Below are positions 54,778-63,049 of a DNA stretch of 64,000 nt, piece after piece. A program made the position numbers and the translations under genes. Location of the stretch: the NCBI GenBank assembly GCA_963829505.1, contig CAWHIL010000003.1, positions 682,001 to 746,000 of the forward strand, given 5' to 3'. The stretch is from Roseiarcus sp963829505. GTDB taxonomy: Bacteria > Pseudomonadota > Alphaproteobacteria > Rhizobiales > Beijerinckiaceae. Within the stretch, counting starts at the first letter, position 1; every line of letters begins with the position of its first letter. Below the pieces are notes generated by a model. That model had not been told where the DNA came from. It made no database searches and saw only the letters and a program-made list of their open reading frames with translations.

Positions 54778-55086
54778 TGCCTCGCTGAACCCCAAGATGA
54801 GCGCCGACTCGTTTCTCGGTGCTACCACGAGGCCTTGCCGATGTCTTGGCGGGGACGCTTGGGAATGGGGCGGAAACTGGGCGCAGACCACAGTTTTCTT
54901 GGCCGTCGCAATTTGTTATGGACAATGCCGCTGGTTCATCCGGAGCCAGGATTGGGCGGTTCGCCGAACCCTTGGGCCGTCGCCCGGGGTCCCATGGATC
55001 GTTTTGACGGTTTCTGACGCGCAGGGCTGGGTTGCGTCGAACGAGGGATGGCTTGCGCGGTCGGCAGCGCGGGCGCAGGATTCAGT
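54778..55086. other. 309-bp divergent region between cckA and fliO-like gene
   Basis: No gene or convincing regulatory consensus is seen; there is no TTAA-N7-TTAA CtrA site. Reading frames extend through it from both sides, but the family start sites fall outside it. Confidence 0.4.
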
Positions 55087-56361
55087 ATGCAATGGTTGAG
55101 TGATCTTCCGTTCGGCGACAATCGGGTCGTCCAGATCGGACTGGTTTTGGCCTGCGGGATCGCAGCCCTCGTGGCGCTCGCGATCGTCTACCGCCTGGTG
55201 TTCGCGCATCGGCTCAAGGTTCCGGGGGGACGCACGCGCCAGCCGCGTCTTGGCCTCGTCGACGCGTTCAGCCTCGACGGGCAGCGCCAGCTTGTTCTGG
55301 TTCGCCGCGACAACATCGAGCATCTCGTGATGATCGGCGGTCCGAACGACGTGCTGATCGAATTGCAGATCAACCGCGCCCTGAGCCCCGCCCGCGAGGC
55401 GGGGCTTCAGCCGAACGGCCAGGCGACATCCGGCCCTGCTGCGCCCGGCCCCGCCGCGCCCGGCCCCGCGCCTGTTCGCAGGCGGGTCGAGGCGGCGCCC
55501 GCCGCCGCCGCGCTCCCCGCTGCGCCCGCGGCGGCCGCCATTTCCGCGCCGGTGGCCCCCGTCGCGCCGCCGGCGCCTGCGCCTTCGCAGCAGGCGCAAC
55601 CCATTCCGATTCGGCCGGCGGCGAAGCAGGTCGCCGCCCCGCCGCCGCCTCCCGAGCCGACCGCGGCCGTTGCGCAGGCCGTCGAGAAGGCGGTTGAAGA
55701 GGTCGAGGCGCGCGAGCGCGTCGCTCAGCCGGCGGCGCGACGGGCGATGCCGCCGCCGATTTCGGCACCCGTCCGGGCGAACGTCGCGCGACTGCCGGAA
55801 AAGCTGTCGGCTCAGCCGGTCGCAGCGCCCGCGCCGCAGACGTTGCACACGCTGCACCCGGTCGAGGCCGCGCCGCAGCCGGCAACCGCCAAGCTCGAGC
55901 CGGTGACCGCCGTCAGGATCGAGCCGGCCCATCCGGTCAAGCCCGAGAAGCCGGAACGGAGCGAGGCTTCCGAGCAGGCGCCGGGATACCAGGCGCTGCC
56001 GTTCCCTTCGCGCCCGGTCATCGGCGCGGCGCCCATGATGACCGCGCCGATCGTCATCTCGCACGCGCCGTCGGCGGGTCAGCCCCGATACCAGGCGCCG
56101 CAGGCGCCTCAGACGCCTCAGACGCCGCGCGCGCTCCAGCAGGGCTCGTCCGACCCTCATCCGCACGACAGCAAGGACGCGCGGGAGGCCAGGGTCGCGG
56201 AGGCGAAGGGCCACAAGGCCGACGCGCGCCCGTCGGCCCCGGGCGCGGCCCATCCTGCGCCCGCGCAACCCGCGCCGCCGCCGGCGTCCGAGGATCCGTT
56301 CGCCGGCCTTGATTCGCTGGAAGCGGAAATGGCGAAGCTGCTCGGCCGCGACAAAGTGTGA
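55087..56361 (+). CDS. FliO-like flagellar biosynthesis/membrane protein
   Basis: 424 residues. A single N-terminal membrane helix (VQIGLVLACGIAALVALAIVYRL) is followed by a FliO-like domain (RLGLVDAFSLDGQRQLVLVRRDNIEHLVMIGG), then ~300 residues very rich in Pro, Ala and Gln, and a short conserved end (DPFAGLDSLEAEMAKLLGR). FliO helps assemble the flagellar export gate. In Rhizobiales this long form sits next to cckA whether or not flagellar genes are near, so it may have another role. ATG at 55087. Confidence 0.75.
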   Translation: MQWLSDLPFGDNRVVQIGLVLACGIAALVALAIVYRLVFAHRLKVPGGRTRQPRLGLVDAFSLDGQRQLVLVRRDNIEHLVMIGGPNDVLIELQINRALSPAREAGLQPNGQATSGPAAPGPAAPGPAPVRRRVEAAPAAAALPAAPAAAAISAPVAPVAPPAPAPSQQAQPIPIRPAAKQVAAPPPPPEPTAAVAQAVEKAVEEVEARERVAQPAARRAMPPPISAPVRANVARLPEKLSAQPVAAPAPQTLHTLHPVEAAPQPATAKLEPVTAVRIEPAHPVKPEKPERSEASEQAPGYQALPFPSRPVIGAAPMMTAPIVISHAPSAGQPRYQAPQAPQTPQTPRALQQGSSDPHPHDSKDAREARVAEAKGHKADARPSAPGAAHPAPAQPAPPPASEDPFAGLDSLEAEMAKLLGRDKV

Positions 56362-56387
56362 ACGGCGGCGGCCGAGGGCGGGCGAAA

Positions 56388-56484
56388 GCGCGCGGCGAAA
56401 AAGTGGACGCCGGTTTTTCTCGAACAGCGCGCGGAAGTCAAAAAAGCTGGCGCATTCGGCGATTCGACAAAATCGCCGAAAGGT
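56388..56484. repeat. Dispersed repeat, copy A (AAAAAGTGGACGCCGGTTTTTC unit)
   Basis: GCGCGCGGCGAAAAAGTGGA, CGCCGGTTTTTCTCG, GCGCGCGGAAGTC and then GGCGATTCGACAAAATCGCC. The same order of blocks recurs at 58174-58280. It lies between the convergent fliO-like and dksA genes; the palindromic GGCGATT...AATCGCC part could end transcription. Confidence 0.65.
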
Positions 56485-56901
56485 CTAGTCGTCGCGGTAG
56501 ATCTTCTCGCGCCGTTCGTGGCGCTCCTGAGCCTCGACCGAGAGCGTGGCGATCGGCCGCGCGTCGAGCCGGCGCAGAGAGATCGGCTCGCCCGTCTCGA
56601 CGCAATAGCCGTATGAGCCGTCCTCGATTCGGGCGACCGCCGACTCGATCTTGGAGATGAGCTTTCGCTGCCGGTCCCGCGCCCTGAGCTCGATCGCCCG
56701 ATCGGTCTCCGAGGACGCCCGGTCGGCGATGTCGGGGTGATTCTCGCTTTCGAGCTGGAGGGCGTTCAACGTGTCGCGGCTTTCGGCGAGGATCGATTCG
56801 CGCCACGAGATCAGTTTGCGCCGGAAATACTCGCGCTGTCGCTCGTTCATGAACGGTTCTGCGTCCGACGGCTTATAGCTTTCAGAGCCGAAATCGTTCA
56901 T
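56485..56901 (-). CDS. dksA: RNA polymerase-binding protein DksA
   Basis: 138 residues: coiled-coil N-terminal part (NERQREYFRRKLISWRESIL) with the acidic tip region and C-terminal YGYCVETGEPISLRRLDARPIATLSVEAQERHE. DksA works with ppGpp on RNA polymerase at rRNA and biosynthetic promoters. Only one of the four Cys that bind zinc in E. coli DksA is present, as in other alphaproteobacterial DksA proteins, so the globular end probably folds without zinc. ATG at 56901. Confidence 0.92.
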   Translation of the reverse strand: MNDFGSESYKPSDAEPFMNERQREYFRRKLISWRESILAESRDTLNALQLESENHPDIADRASSETDRAIELRARDRQRKLISKIESAVARIEDGSYGYCVETGEPISLRRLDARPIATLSVEAQERHERREKIYRDD

Positions 56902-57095
56902 CCGTGATCCCTGTCCCCGATGGATTTTGCGGCCTTATACCGACACGGGCGTCAAGGAACAATGACTATCGTCCGGGCGCCAGCTTCGCCGCCGAGCGCC
57001 GGCGGGCGCGGAGCAAATTGCCGCAGCCGGCTTGTCCGGCGGCAGGGCCCGCTCCACCTTGACCGTGGGCGCGGCCAGGTTCGAGGGAGGGAGTC

Positions 57096-57518
57096 ATGTA
57101 CAAGCGCATCGTTCTCGCAGTCGACCTCGCCGAGGCGACGACGGCGCCGAAGGGCCTCGCGGAGGCTCTCGAGCTTGCGAAAGGCGGCGGCGGCGATCTC
57201 CGGCTGGTCAATGTACAGCCTGTCGTTCCGGCGACGTTCATGGAATACGTCCCCGCGGATTTCGACGAGGCGCAGTCGAAGCGGACGCTCGACGAGCTCA
57301 ACGCCGTTCTGGCCAAGGTCGACTTGCCCGCGGCGCGCAAGAGCTGCGCGGCGCGCGCCGGCGGCATCTACCACGAGCTCCTGCAGGAGGCGTCCGACTG
57401 GGACGCCGACCTGATCGTGGTGGGCTCGCACCGCCCGACGATGAGCGACTACCTGCTTGGGTCGAACGCCAAGACGATCGTCCGGCACGCGCAGTGCTCG
57501 GTGCTCGTGGTGCGGTGA
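57096..57518 (+). CDS. Universal stress protein (UspA family)
   Basis: 140 residues: YKRIVLAVDLAEATTAPKGL at the start and the nucleotide-binding VVGSHRPTMSDYLLGSNAKTIVRHAQCSVLVV at the end (G-x2-H ... G-S-x-A). The motif G-2x-G-9x-G is only partly kept. Probably a cytoplasmic dimer induced by stress; target unknown. Confidence 0.88.
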   Translation: MYKRIVLAVDLAEATTAPKGLAEALELAKGGGGDLRLVNVQPVVPATFMEYVPADFDEAQSKRTLDELNAVLAKVDLPAARKSCAARAGGIYHELLQEASDWDADLIVVGSHRPTMSDYLLGSNAKTIVRHAQCSVLVVR

Positions 57519-57885
57519 GGGAGCCTTCTCCCTCCAGAGAAGGTGGCGCGCCGCGCCGGATGGGGCCTGCCCCTGGAGCGTTCGGCGATTCGGTAGAATC
57601 GACCAACGCTCTGCCGCCGGTCGCGCCGGTTCGCGCGTAGGTCGTGCTCGGTCCCGAGACCTCGAGGTCGCTCGCCCGAAAATACGCCCCGGCGCCGAAC
57701 GGCGCGCCCGTGCGGCGCTGGCATTCGACGCAGTCAGCTTTTGGAAGGAAATTGAATCTCTGGCGGAAGCGTTTGAAGAGAATTGAAGCTTTCGGAAGCT
57801 TTCGGAAGGGCTGGAACCGGCCGAACGCAACAGAAACCCTGTCCGCGCTTTGACCGCGCCACGCTTCGGCGCCACGCTTCGCGCC
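57519..57885. other. Non-coding stretch with palindromic repeats and a gene remnant
   Basis: It begins with a CCTTCTCCCTCCAGAGAAGG hairpin and GGCGCGCCGCGCCGGATGGGG (same family as 31715-31745), then GGAGCGTTCGGCGATTCGGTAGAATCGACCAACGCTC (57576-57612), related to the block at 58230-58275, then the GFA remnant. No intact gene. Confidence 0.55.
57611..57740 (-). pseudogene. GFA/CENP-V family remnant
   Basis: On the minus strand one frame reads CVECQRRTGAPFGAGAYFRA, then SDLEVSGPSTTYARTGATGG, the middle of a glutathione-dependent formaldehyde-activating (GFA) fold protein with its CxxC zinc motif and QRRTG. Both ends are missing and the flanks are repeats. Fragment without start or stop of its own. 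Confidence 0.55.
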
Positions 57886-58173
57886 ATGGACCTCCCAGCC
57901 TTCCGCGCCTCGCTCGCCGACCCTGAGCCGCCGACGGCCCTGAGCCTGGCCCTCAAGGCGCTCTGGCTTGACGCGCGCGGCGACTGGGACGGCGCCCACG
58001 AGGCGGCCCAGGCCGACGTGGCCAAGACGGGGGACTGGGTCCACGCCTACCTGCACCGCAAAGAGGGCGACCCCGGCAACGCCGCCTATTGGTACCGCCG
58101 CGCCGGCCAACCCATCTGCCGCGGCGCGCTCGACGAGGAATGGGCGGCGATCGCTACGGCGCTGCTCGACTGA
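57886..58173 (+). CDS. Conserved hypothetical protein
   Basis: 95 residues starting MDLPAFRASL. It contains LSLALKALWLDARGDWDGAHEAAQ, WVHAYLHRKEGDPGNAAYWYRRAG and ends DEEWAAIATALLD, resembling a small helical, TPR-like protein that I have seen as a conserved hypothetical in many bacteria. No catalytic motif is evident. Function unknown. An in-frame start at 57850 is possible. Confidence 0.75.
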   Translation: MDLPAFRASLADPEPPTALSLALKALWLDARGDWDGAHEAAQADVAKTGDWVHAYLHRKEGDPGNAAYWYRRAGQPICRGALDEEWAAIATALLD

Positions 58174-58280
58174 GCGCGCGGCGAAAAAGTGGATGCCGGT
58201 TTTTCGCCAAGAGCGCGCGGAAACAAAGAGGCTGGAGCGTTGGGCGATTCGATCGAATCGCCGAACGCTCCAGGCGCGAC
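58174..58280. repeat. Dispersed repeat, copy B (AAAAAGTGGATGCCGGTTTTTC unit)
   Basis: GCGCGCGGCGAAAAAGTGGA, TGCCGGTTTTTCGCC, GCGCGCGGAAACAAAG, then a long palindrome GGAGCGTTGGGCGATTCGATCGAATCGCCGAACGCTCC. Same order of blocks as copy A at 56388-56484; the palindrome is related to 57576-57612. Confidence 0.7.
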
Positions 58281-58348
58281 CGCCGCCGCCCGCGCCCGGG
58301 TTTGCGCCGGGCGGCGGCTCCGGCTAAAGCCTGCCGCGCAGCCTTCCC

Positions 58349-59188
58349 ATGCGCTTCGGACAAGAACCCTTGAGCCTCGACCCCGATCGGGACGCGCTCG
58401 CCGCGCGCGATCTTCTGGCGGCCGCCGCCCGCGAGGCCGGGGAGGCGGCGCGCGCCTGGTTCCGTCCGGGCGCCCGCACCTCGGCCACCGTCCATGCCAA
58501 GGCCGGCGGCTCGCCGGTGACGGAGGCCGACCTCGCGGCCGACGCGCTTCTGAAACGCTTGCTCGGCGAGGCCTTCGCCGACGCCGGCTGGCTCTCGGAG
58601 GAGACCGCCGACGACGCCGGCCGCCTCGACCGTCGCGCCCTCGTCGTCGTCGACCCGATCGACGGCACGCGCGCCTTCGTCGAGGGCGATCCGCGCTGGA
58701 CGGTGTCGGCGGCGCTCGTCGTCGACGGGCGGCCGATCGCGGGCGTTGTCCACGCCCCTGCGCTCGGCGAAACCTATCTCGCCGCGCGCGGGGCGGGGGC
58801 GTCGAAGAACGGCGCGCCGATCGCCGCCGCGCCCGCAGGCCCTCGCGCCCGCTATCGCGCCGCCGGACCGAAGCCCGTTCTGGCCGCCATGGCGGCCAGG
58901 CTCCAGACCCCCGTCGACCCGGTCCCGTTCGTGCCCTCGCTCGCCTATCGGCTCTGCCTTGCGGCGGAGGGCGCGCTCGACTTCGCCGTCGCCGGATCCC
59001 ACTCGCACGACTGGGACATCGCGGCCGCCGATCTCCTGCTCGCGGAGGCAGGCGCGGCGCTCGTCGCCGCGTCGGGCGAGCCCTTGCGCTACAATCAGCC
59101 GAAGACCTCGCGCCCCGCGCTCCTCGGCAGACCGGACGCGCTGGCGCCGCGCTTGCTCGAAGCCTTCCGGGCCGCGGCCGGCGGGTGA
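58349..59188 (+). CDS. Inositol monophosphatase/CysQ family phosphatase
   Basis: 279 residues of the lithium-sensitive Mg-dependent phosphatase family: AKAGGSPVTEADLAAD, SEETADD, the metal site VVDPIDGTRAFV and HSHDWDIAAADLLLAEAG. It may be a 3'(2'),5'-bisphosphate nucleotidase (CysQ) or an inositol-phosphate phosphatase; the sequence does not decide. First gene of a tightly packed run with envelope genes. Confidence 0.88.
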   Translation: MRFGQEPLSLDPDRDALAARDLLAAAAREAGEAARAWFRPGARTSATVHAKAGGSPVTEADLAADALLKRLLGEAFADAGWLSEETADDAGRLDRRALVVVDPIDGTRAFVEGDPRWTVSAALVVDGRPIAGVVHAPALGETYLAARGAGASKNGAPIAAAPAGPRARYRAAGPKPVLAAMAARLQTPVDPVPFVPSLAYRLCLAAEGALDFAVAGSHSHDWDIAAADLLLAEAGAALVAASGEPLRYNQPKTSRPALLGRPDALAPRLLEAFRAAAGG

Positions 59189-59284
59189 CGCGAAGGCGCC
59201 CTTCGCCGGCTTGCGTTTTGACCCGCGCGGGGGCAAAGCCGCGGCTTAAACGACTCCCCCGCCGCATTCCTGTGAGGATCGCGA

Positions 59285-59557
59285 ATGGCCTCCCCAAATT
59301 CGAAGGCGCCGGCCGAGGAGAAGCGGCAGCTTCTGCACCTCGTGTTCGGCGGTGAACTCAAGTCTCTCGAAACGCACGAGTTTCGCGACCCGTCGACGAT
59401 CGACGTGGTCGGGATCTTTCCCGACTATGAGAGCGCCGAGCGGGCCTGGCGCGCCAAGGCGCAGCAGACCGTCGACAGCGCTCAGACCCGCTACTTCATC
59501 GTCCATCTGCACCGCCTGATCGAACCCGATCTCGCTCCCCCGACGAGGACCGCCTGA
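59285..59557 (+). CDS. DUF4170 domain-containing protein
   Basis: 90 residues: RQLLHLVFGGELKSLETHEFRD, VVGIFPDYESAERAWRAKAQ, DSAQTRYFIVHLHRL. DUF4170 is a small alphaproteobacterial family, usually found just before the lipid A genes, as here (7 bases before the acyltransferase). Function unknown. Confidence 0.88.
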   Translation: MASPNSKAPAEEKRQLLHLVFGGELKSLETHEFRDPSTIDVVGIFPDYESAERAWRAKAQQTVDSAQTRYFIVHLHRLIEPDLAPPTRTA

Positions 59558-59564
59558 GCGTTTC

Positions 59565-60281
59565 ATGGCAAGACGGATCGGACGGTCGCCCTTTGGGCAG
59601 GAGGTCATCGGTTTCCTGCTCGCGACGTATATCAGGCTCGTCCACCGGACGGGCCGCTTCACCTTCGTCCCGAAGGACCTCGACGCGCATATCGCCGACG
59701 CGAAGCCCCTCATCGTCGCCATGTGGCACGGGCAGCATCTTATGATACCGCTCGCGCGTCCCCGCACCGTCGGGCCGCTTGCGGTTCTCATCTCCCGCCA
59801 CGAGGACGCGGGCGCGCAGGCGATCGCCGCCCAGCGGCTCGACATAAAGCCGGTCAGGGGCTCAGGGGGGCCGGGTGACCGGCAATACGACAAGGGCGGC
59901 GTGCCCGCGATGCGCCAGCTTCTCCGCCTGCTCCAGGAGGGGACATCGGTCGCGATGACCGCGGACGTTCCGAAGCGCGCCCGGGTCGCCGGTCTCGGGA
60001 TCGTGACGCTGGCGCGCCTCTCGGGCCGGCCGATCGTGCCGACCGCGGTCGTTCTCAAGCGCCGCCTTCAGTTCGACACCTGGGACCGGGCGACGCTCGG
60101 CCTGCCCTTCAGCCGCGTCATCGTCGTCGTCCGCGACCCGATCCGCGTGGCGCGCGACGCCGACGACGCGGCGGTCGAGGCGGCCCGCCTCGCCGTCCAG
60201 CAGGGGCTCGACGAAGCCCACAAGCTCGCCTACGCGATGGTCGGCGGGACGGACCCGGGCGCCTGCCTGAGAAGCCCGTGA
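59565..60281 (+). CDS. Lysophospholipid acyltransferase family protein (DUF374)
   Basis: 238 residues: LIVAMWHGQHLMIPLA (family HG site), SRHEDAGAQAIAAQ, GSGGPGDRQYDKGG, VAMTADVPKRARVAGLGIVTLARLSGRPIVP. DUF374 proteins are LPLAT-fold and occur next to waaA in many alphaproteobacteria; an acyl-transfer role in lipid A is likely but unproven. Overlaps waaA by four bases. Confidence 0.88.
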   Translation: MARRIGRSPFGQEVIGFLLATYIRLVHRTGRFTFVPKDLDAHIADAKPLIVAMWHGQHLMIPLARPRTVGPLAVLISRHEDAGAQAIAAQRLDIKPVRGSGGPGDRQYDKGGVPAMRQLLRLLQEGTSVAMTADVPKRARVAGLGIVTLARLSGRPIVPTAVVLKRRLQFDTWDRATLGLPFSRVIVVVRDPIRVARDADDAAVEAARLAVQQGLDEAHKLAYAMVGGTDPGACLRSP

Positions 60282-61565
60282 ACACGCCCTTCTCGCTGCG
60301 TCTCTATCGTGCCCTGACGGCGCTCGGGACGCCGCTCGCCGGCCCGCTTCTGGCGGCGCGGCTGCGGCGGGGCAGGGAGGACGGCGCCCGCCTCGGCGAG
60401 CGGCGCGGCCGGGCGGCGATCGAGCGCCCGCAGGGGCGGCTCGTCTGGCTGCACGGCGCGAGCGTCGGCGAGGCCTTGTCGCTCCTGCCGTTCGTCGAGC
60501 GGATCGCGCGGTCCGGGGCGACCGCGCTCGTCACGACCGGGACGATCACCTCGGCCGACCTCCTCGCGCGGCGCCTTCCGGCGAACGCGCTGCATCAGTA
60601 CGTCCCGGTCGACAGCCCCGTCTTCGTTCGCCGCTTCCTCACTCACTGGCGTCCCGACGCGGCCCTCATCGCCGAGTTCGGAATTGTGGCCGAACATGAT
60701 CGTCGAGACGAAGCGGGCCGGGATCCCGCTCGCGATCGTCAACGGCCGCGTCAGCGAGCGCTCCTTCCGCTTCTGGCAAAGGCGGGCGCGCGGGTTCATC
60801 GGCGCCCTCCTCGAACGGTTCGACCTCTGTCTTGCGCGCAGCGAAGCCGACGCCGAGCGGTTCGTCGCGCTCGGCGCGCCGCGCGTCCTGATCGCGGGCG
60901 ACATCAAGTATGACGCGCCGCCGCTGCCGGCGGACCTGCGCGAGCTGGCGGAGCTTTCTGGCCTCGCCTCCGGGCGCCAGATCTGGATCGCGGCCTCCAC
61001 CCATCCGGGCGAGGAGGCGATCGCCGCGCGGGCCCACAAGCGGCTCGCCGAGGTCTTTCCCGACGCGCTGACGCTCATCGCGCCGCGCCATCCCGAGAGG
61101 GGCGAGGCAGTCCTGCGCGAGATCGAGGCCGAGGGGATCTCCTGCGCCTTGCGGTCGCGCGGCGACCCCGTGAACCGCGCGACCTCGGTCTATGTCTGCG
61201 ACACGATCGGCGAACTCGGCCTCTTCTACCGGCTCGCCGGCGTCGTCTTTCTCGGCAAGTCGTTCGCCGGCGGCGGCGGGCAGAATCCGATCGAGCCGGC
61301 GCGGCTCGCCTCCGCCATCCTGCATGGGCCCCTGGTCGGCAATTTCGCCGAAGCTTACGCGGCGCTCGACGCGTCCGGCGGCGCGCTTCAGATCGATGCG
61401 CCGGAAAGGCTTGGCGACGCGCTGATCGCCCTCTTCGCCGACGCGGCGAGGCTCCGCGCGATGGCGCGCGCCGCCGGCGACGCCGTCGAGCGGCGGTCGG
61501 GAGCGGTCGACCGCTCGCTGAAGGCGCTGGCCCCGATCCTGCCCCTCGCCGGGGCGACGCGGTGA
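60278..61565 (+). CDS. waaA: 3-deoxy-D-manno-octulosonic acid (Kdo) transferase, one-base frameshift
   Basis: WaaA/KdtA adds Kdo to lipid IVA. GTG start at 60278. N-terminal half: WLHGASVGEALSLLPFVERI, TTGTITSADLL, HQYVPVDSPVFVRRFL; second half in another frame: LWPNMIVETKRAGIPLAIVN, GDIKYDAPPLP, ASTHPGEEAIAARAH, LGKSFAGGGGQNPIEPARL. Deleting one T from GAGTTC at 60674-60679 joins the halves as LIAESELWPN, an invariant stretch of the family; the restored site is GAGTC. It overlaps lpxK by four bases. Confidence 0.93.
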
Positions 61566-62545
61566 GGGCGCCCGGCTTCTGGTCCGCCCGGAAGCCGACC
61601 GCGCTGGCGCGCCTTCTTCAACCGGCCGGGATGGTCTACGGCGCGGTCGCGGCGCGCCGCCTACGCCGGCCAGGCGAACGCGCCGGCGCGCCAGTCATCT
61701 GCCTCGGCAACTTCGTCGCCGGGGGGGCGGGCAAGACGCCGGCGGCGCTGGCGCTCGCTCGAATGCTGATCGCGGACGGACGCCGCCCCGCGTTCCTGTC
61801 GCGCGGCTACGGCGGCGCGAAGCGCGCCGAGCCGCTTCGGGTCGATCTGGCGACGCACGCCGCAGCCGTCGTCGGCGACGAGCCGCTGCTGCTTGCCGAA
61901 GTCGCGTCCTGTTGGGTCGGACCCGACCGCGTCGCGAGCGCGAGAGCGGCGGTCACGGCGGGCGCCGACGTTCTCATCCTCGACGACGGCCTGCAAAATC
62001 CGGCGCTCGCGAAGGACCTCGCCTTTGCAGTCGTCGACGGCGAAACCGGCTTCGGCAACGGCCTCTGCGTGCCCGCGGGCCCGTTGCGGGCGCCGCTCGC
62101 GGCCCAGGCGCCGCTGGTCGGCGCGCTGATCGTCGTCGGGGGCGACGCGGCGGGGCGCGCCGCGGTCGCCGAGCGGGTTCCGGGCCGCCCGGTCTTCGCA
62201 GCGACCCTCGAGCCGGACGCATTGGCCGCCGCCTCGCTCATCGGGCGCGAGGTCGTCGCCTTCGCCGGCATCGCGCGGCCGGAGAAGTTCTACGCGACGC
62301 TTCGACGCATCGGCGCGCAGGTGGTCGCCACCCGCGACTTTCCCGACCACCACCGCTTCCGGCCGCGCGAGGTCGCGGCGCTCGTCGAGGAAGCCGTCAG
62401 TCGGAGGGCGGTTCTTGCGACCACCGAGAAGGATCGCGTGCGCCTTCCCCCGCGCATGGCCCGGTCGGTCGCGACCTTGCCGGTTATGCTCCGGTTCGAG
62501 GAGCCGGCGTCAGTGCGCGAGTTCGTGAGGAAGGCGCTCGCATGA
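61562..62545 (+). CDS. lpxK: Tetraacyldisaccharide 4'-kinase LpxK
   Basis: 327 residues. It phosphorylates the 4' position of the lipid A disaccharide at the inner membrane. P-loop GNFVAGGAGKTPAALALA, RPAFLSRGYGG, VGDEPLLLAE, ADVLILDDGLQNP and FPDHHRF are all present. GTG start overlapping the waaA stop; its stop overlaps the GNAT start (ATGA). Confidence 0.96.
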   Translation: MRAPGFWSARKPTALARLLQPAGMVYGAVAARRLRRPGERAGAPVICLGNFVAGGAGKTPAALALARMLIADGRRPAFLSRGYGGAKRAEPLRVDLATHAAAVVGDEPLLLAEVASCWVGPDRVASARAAVTAGADVLILDDGLQNPALAKDLAFAVVDGETGFGNGLCVPAGPLRAPLAAQAPLVGALIVVGGDAAGRAAVAERVPGRPVFAATLEPDALAAASLIGREVVAFAGIARPEKFYATLRRIGAQVVATRDFPDHHRFRPREVAALVEEAVSRRAVLATTEKDRVRLPPRMARSVATLPVMLRFEEPASVREFVRKALA

Positions 62546-63049
62546 CGGAAACGGTCATCAGGCTCATGAACCCGTCCGACCGCGCGGGCCTGCGGGCGGC
62601 GCTGGTCGCGTTGCACGAGCACGAGCGGAGCCTCTCCGACACGCGCCTGCCGGGCGACGCGACCGCCGACGCTTATCTCGCCTGGATGTTGATCGAGGCC
62701 GCGGCCGGCGGCGCGGTTCTCGTCGCCGAGGTCGAGGGGCGCTTCGCCGGTTTCGCCGCCGGCTGGGTGGTTGAGGATCACTACGTGGAGGAGACGCCGG
62801 AATTGAATTCGCTACGGCCTCGTCTCGGACATCTGCGTCCTTCCGGCCTTTCGCCGCCGTGGCGTTGCGACGCGGCTTCTCACCGCGCTTGAGGCGCATC
62901 TCGCCTCGGACGGGATAACGCGCATCCGCCTTTCGGCGCTCGCGGGAAACGCCGCGGCGCGCGCGGCCTACGAGCGGGCGGGCTACGCGATCCATGAGGT
63001 CGTGTACGAGAAGATCGTTGGCGACGACGGGTCCGCCCCGCCTACTTGA
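62542..63049 (+). CDS. GNAT family N-acetyltransferase, one-base frameshift
   Basis: About 168 residues when corrected. First frame: TETVIRLMNPSDRAGLRAAL, GAVLVAEVEGRFAGFAAGWV; second frame: YGLVSDICVLPAFRRRGVAT, LTALEAHLASDG, NAAARAAYERAGYAIHEVVY, which carry the acetyl-CoA loop (RRRGVA) and the C-terminal GNAT motif. Deleting one T from GAATTC at 62805-62810 joins them (ELNRYGLVSD) and leaves GAATC. Substrate unknown. Its end overlaps the convergent tamB stop by eight bases. Confidence 0.85.
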
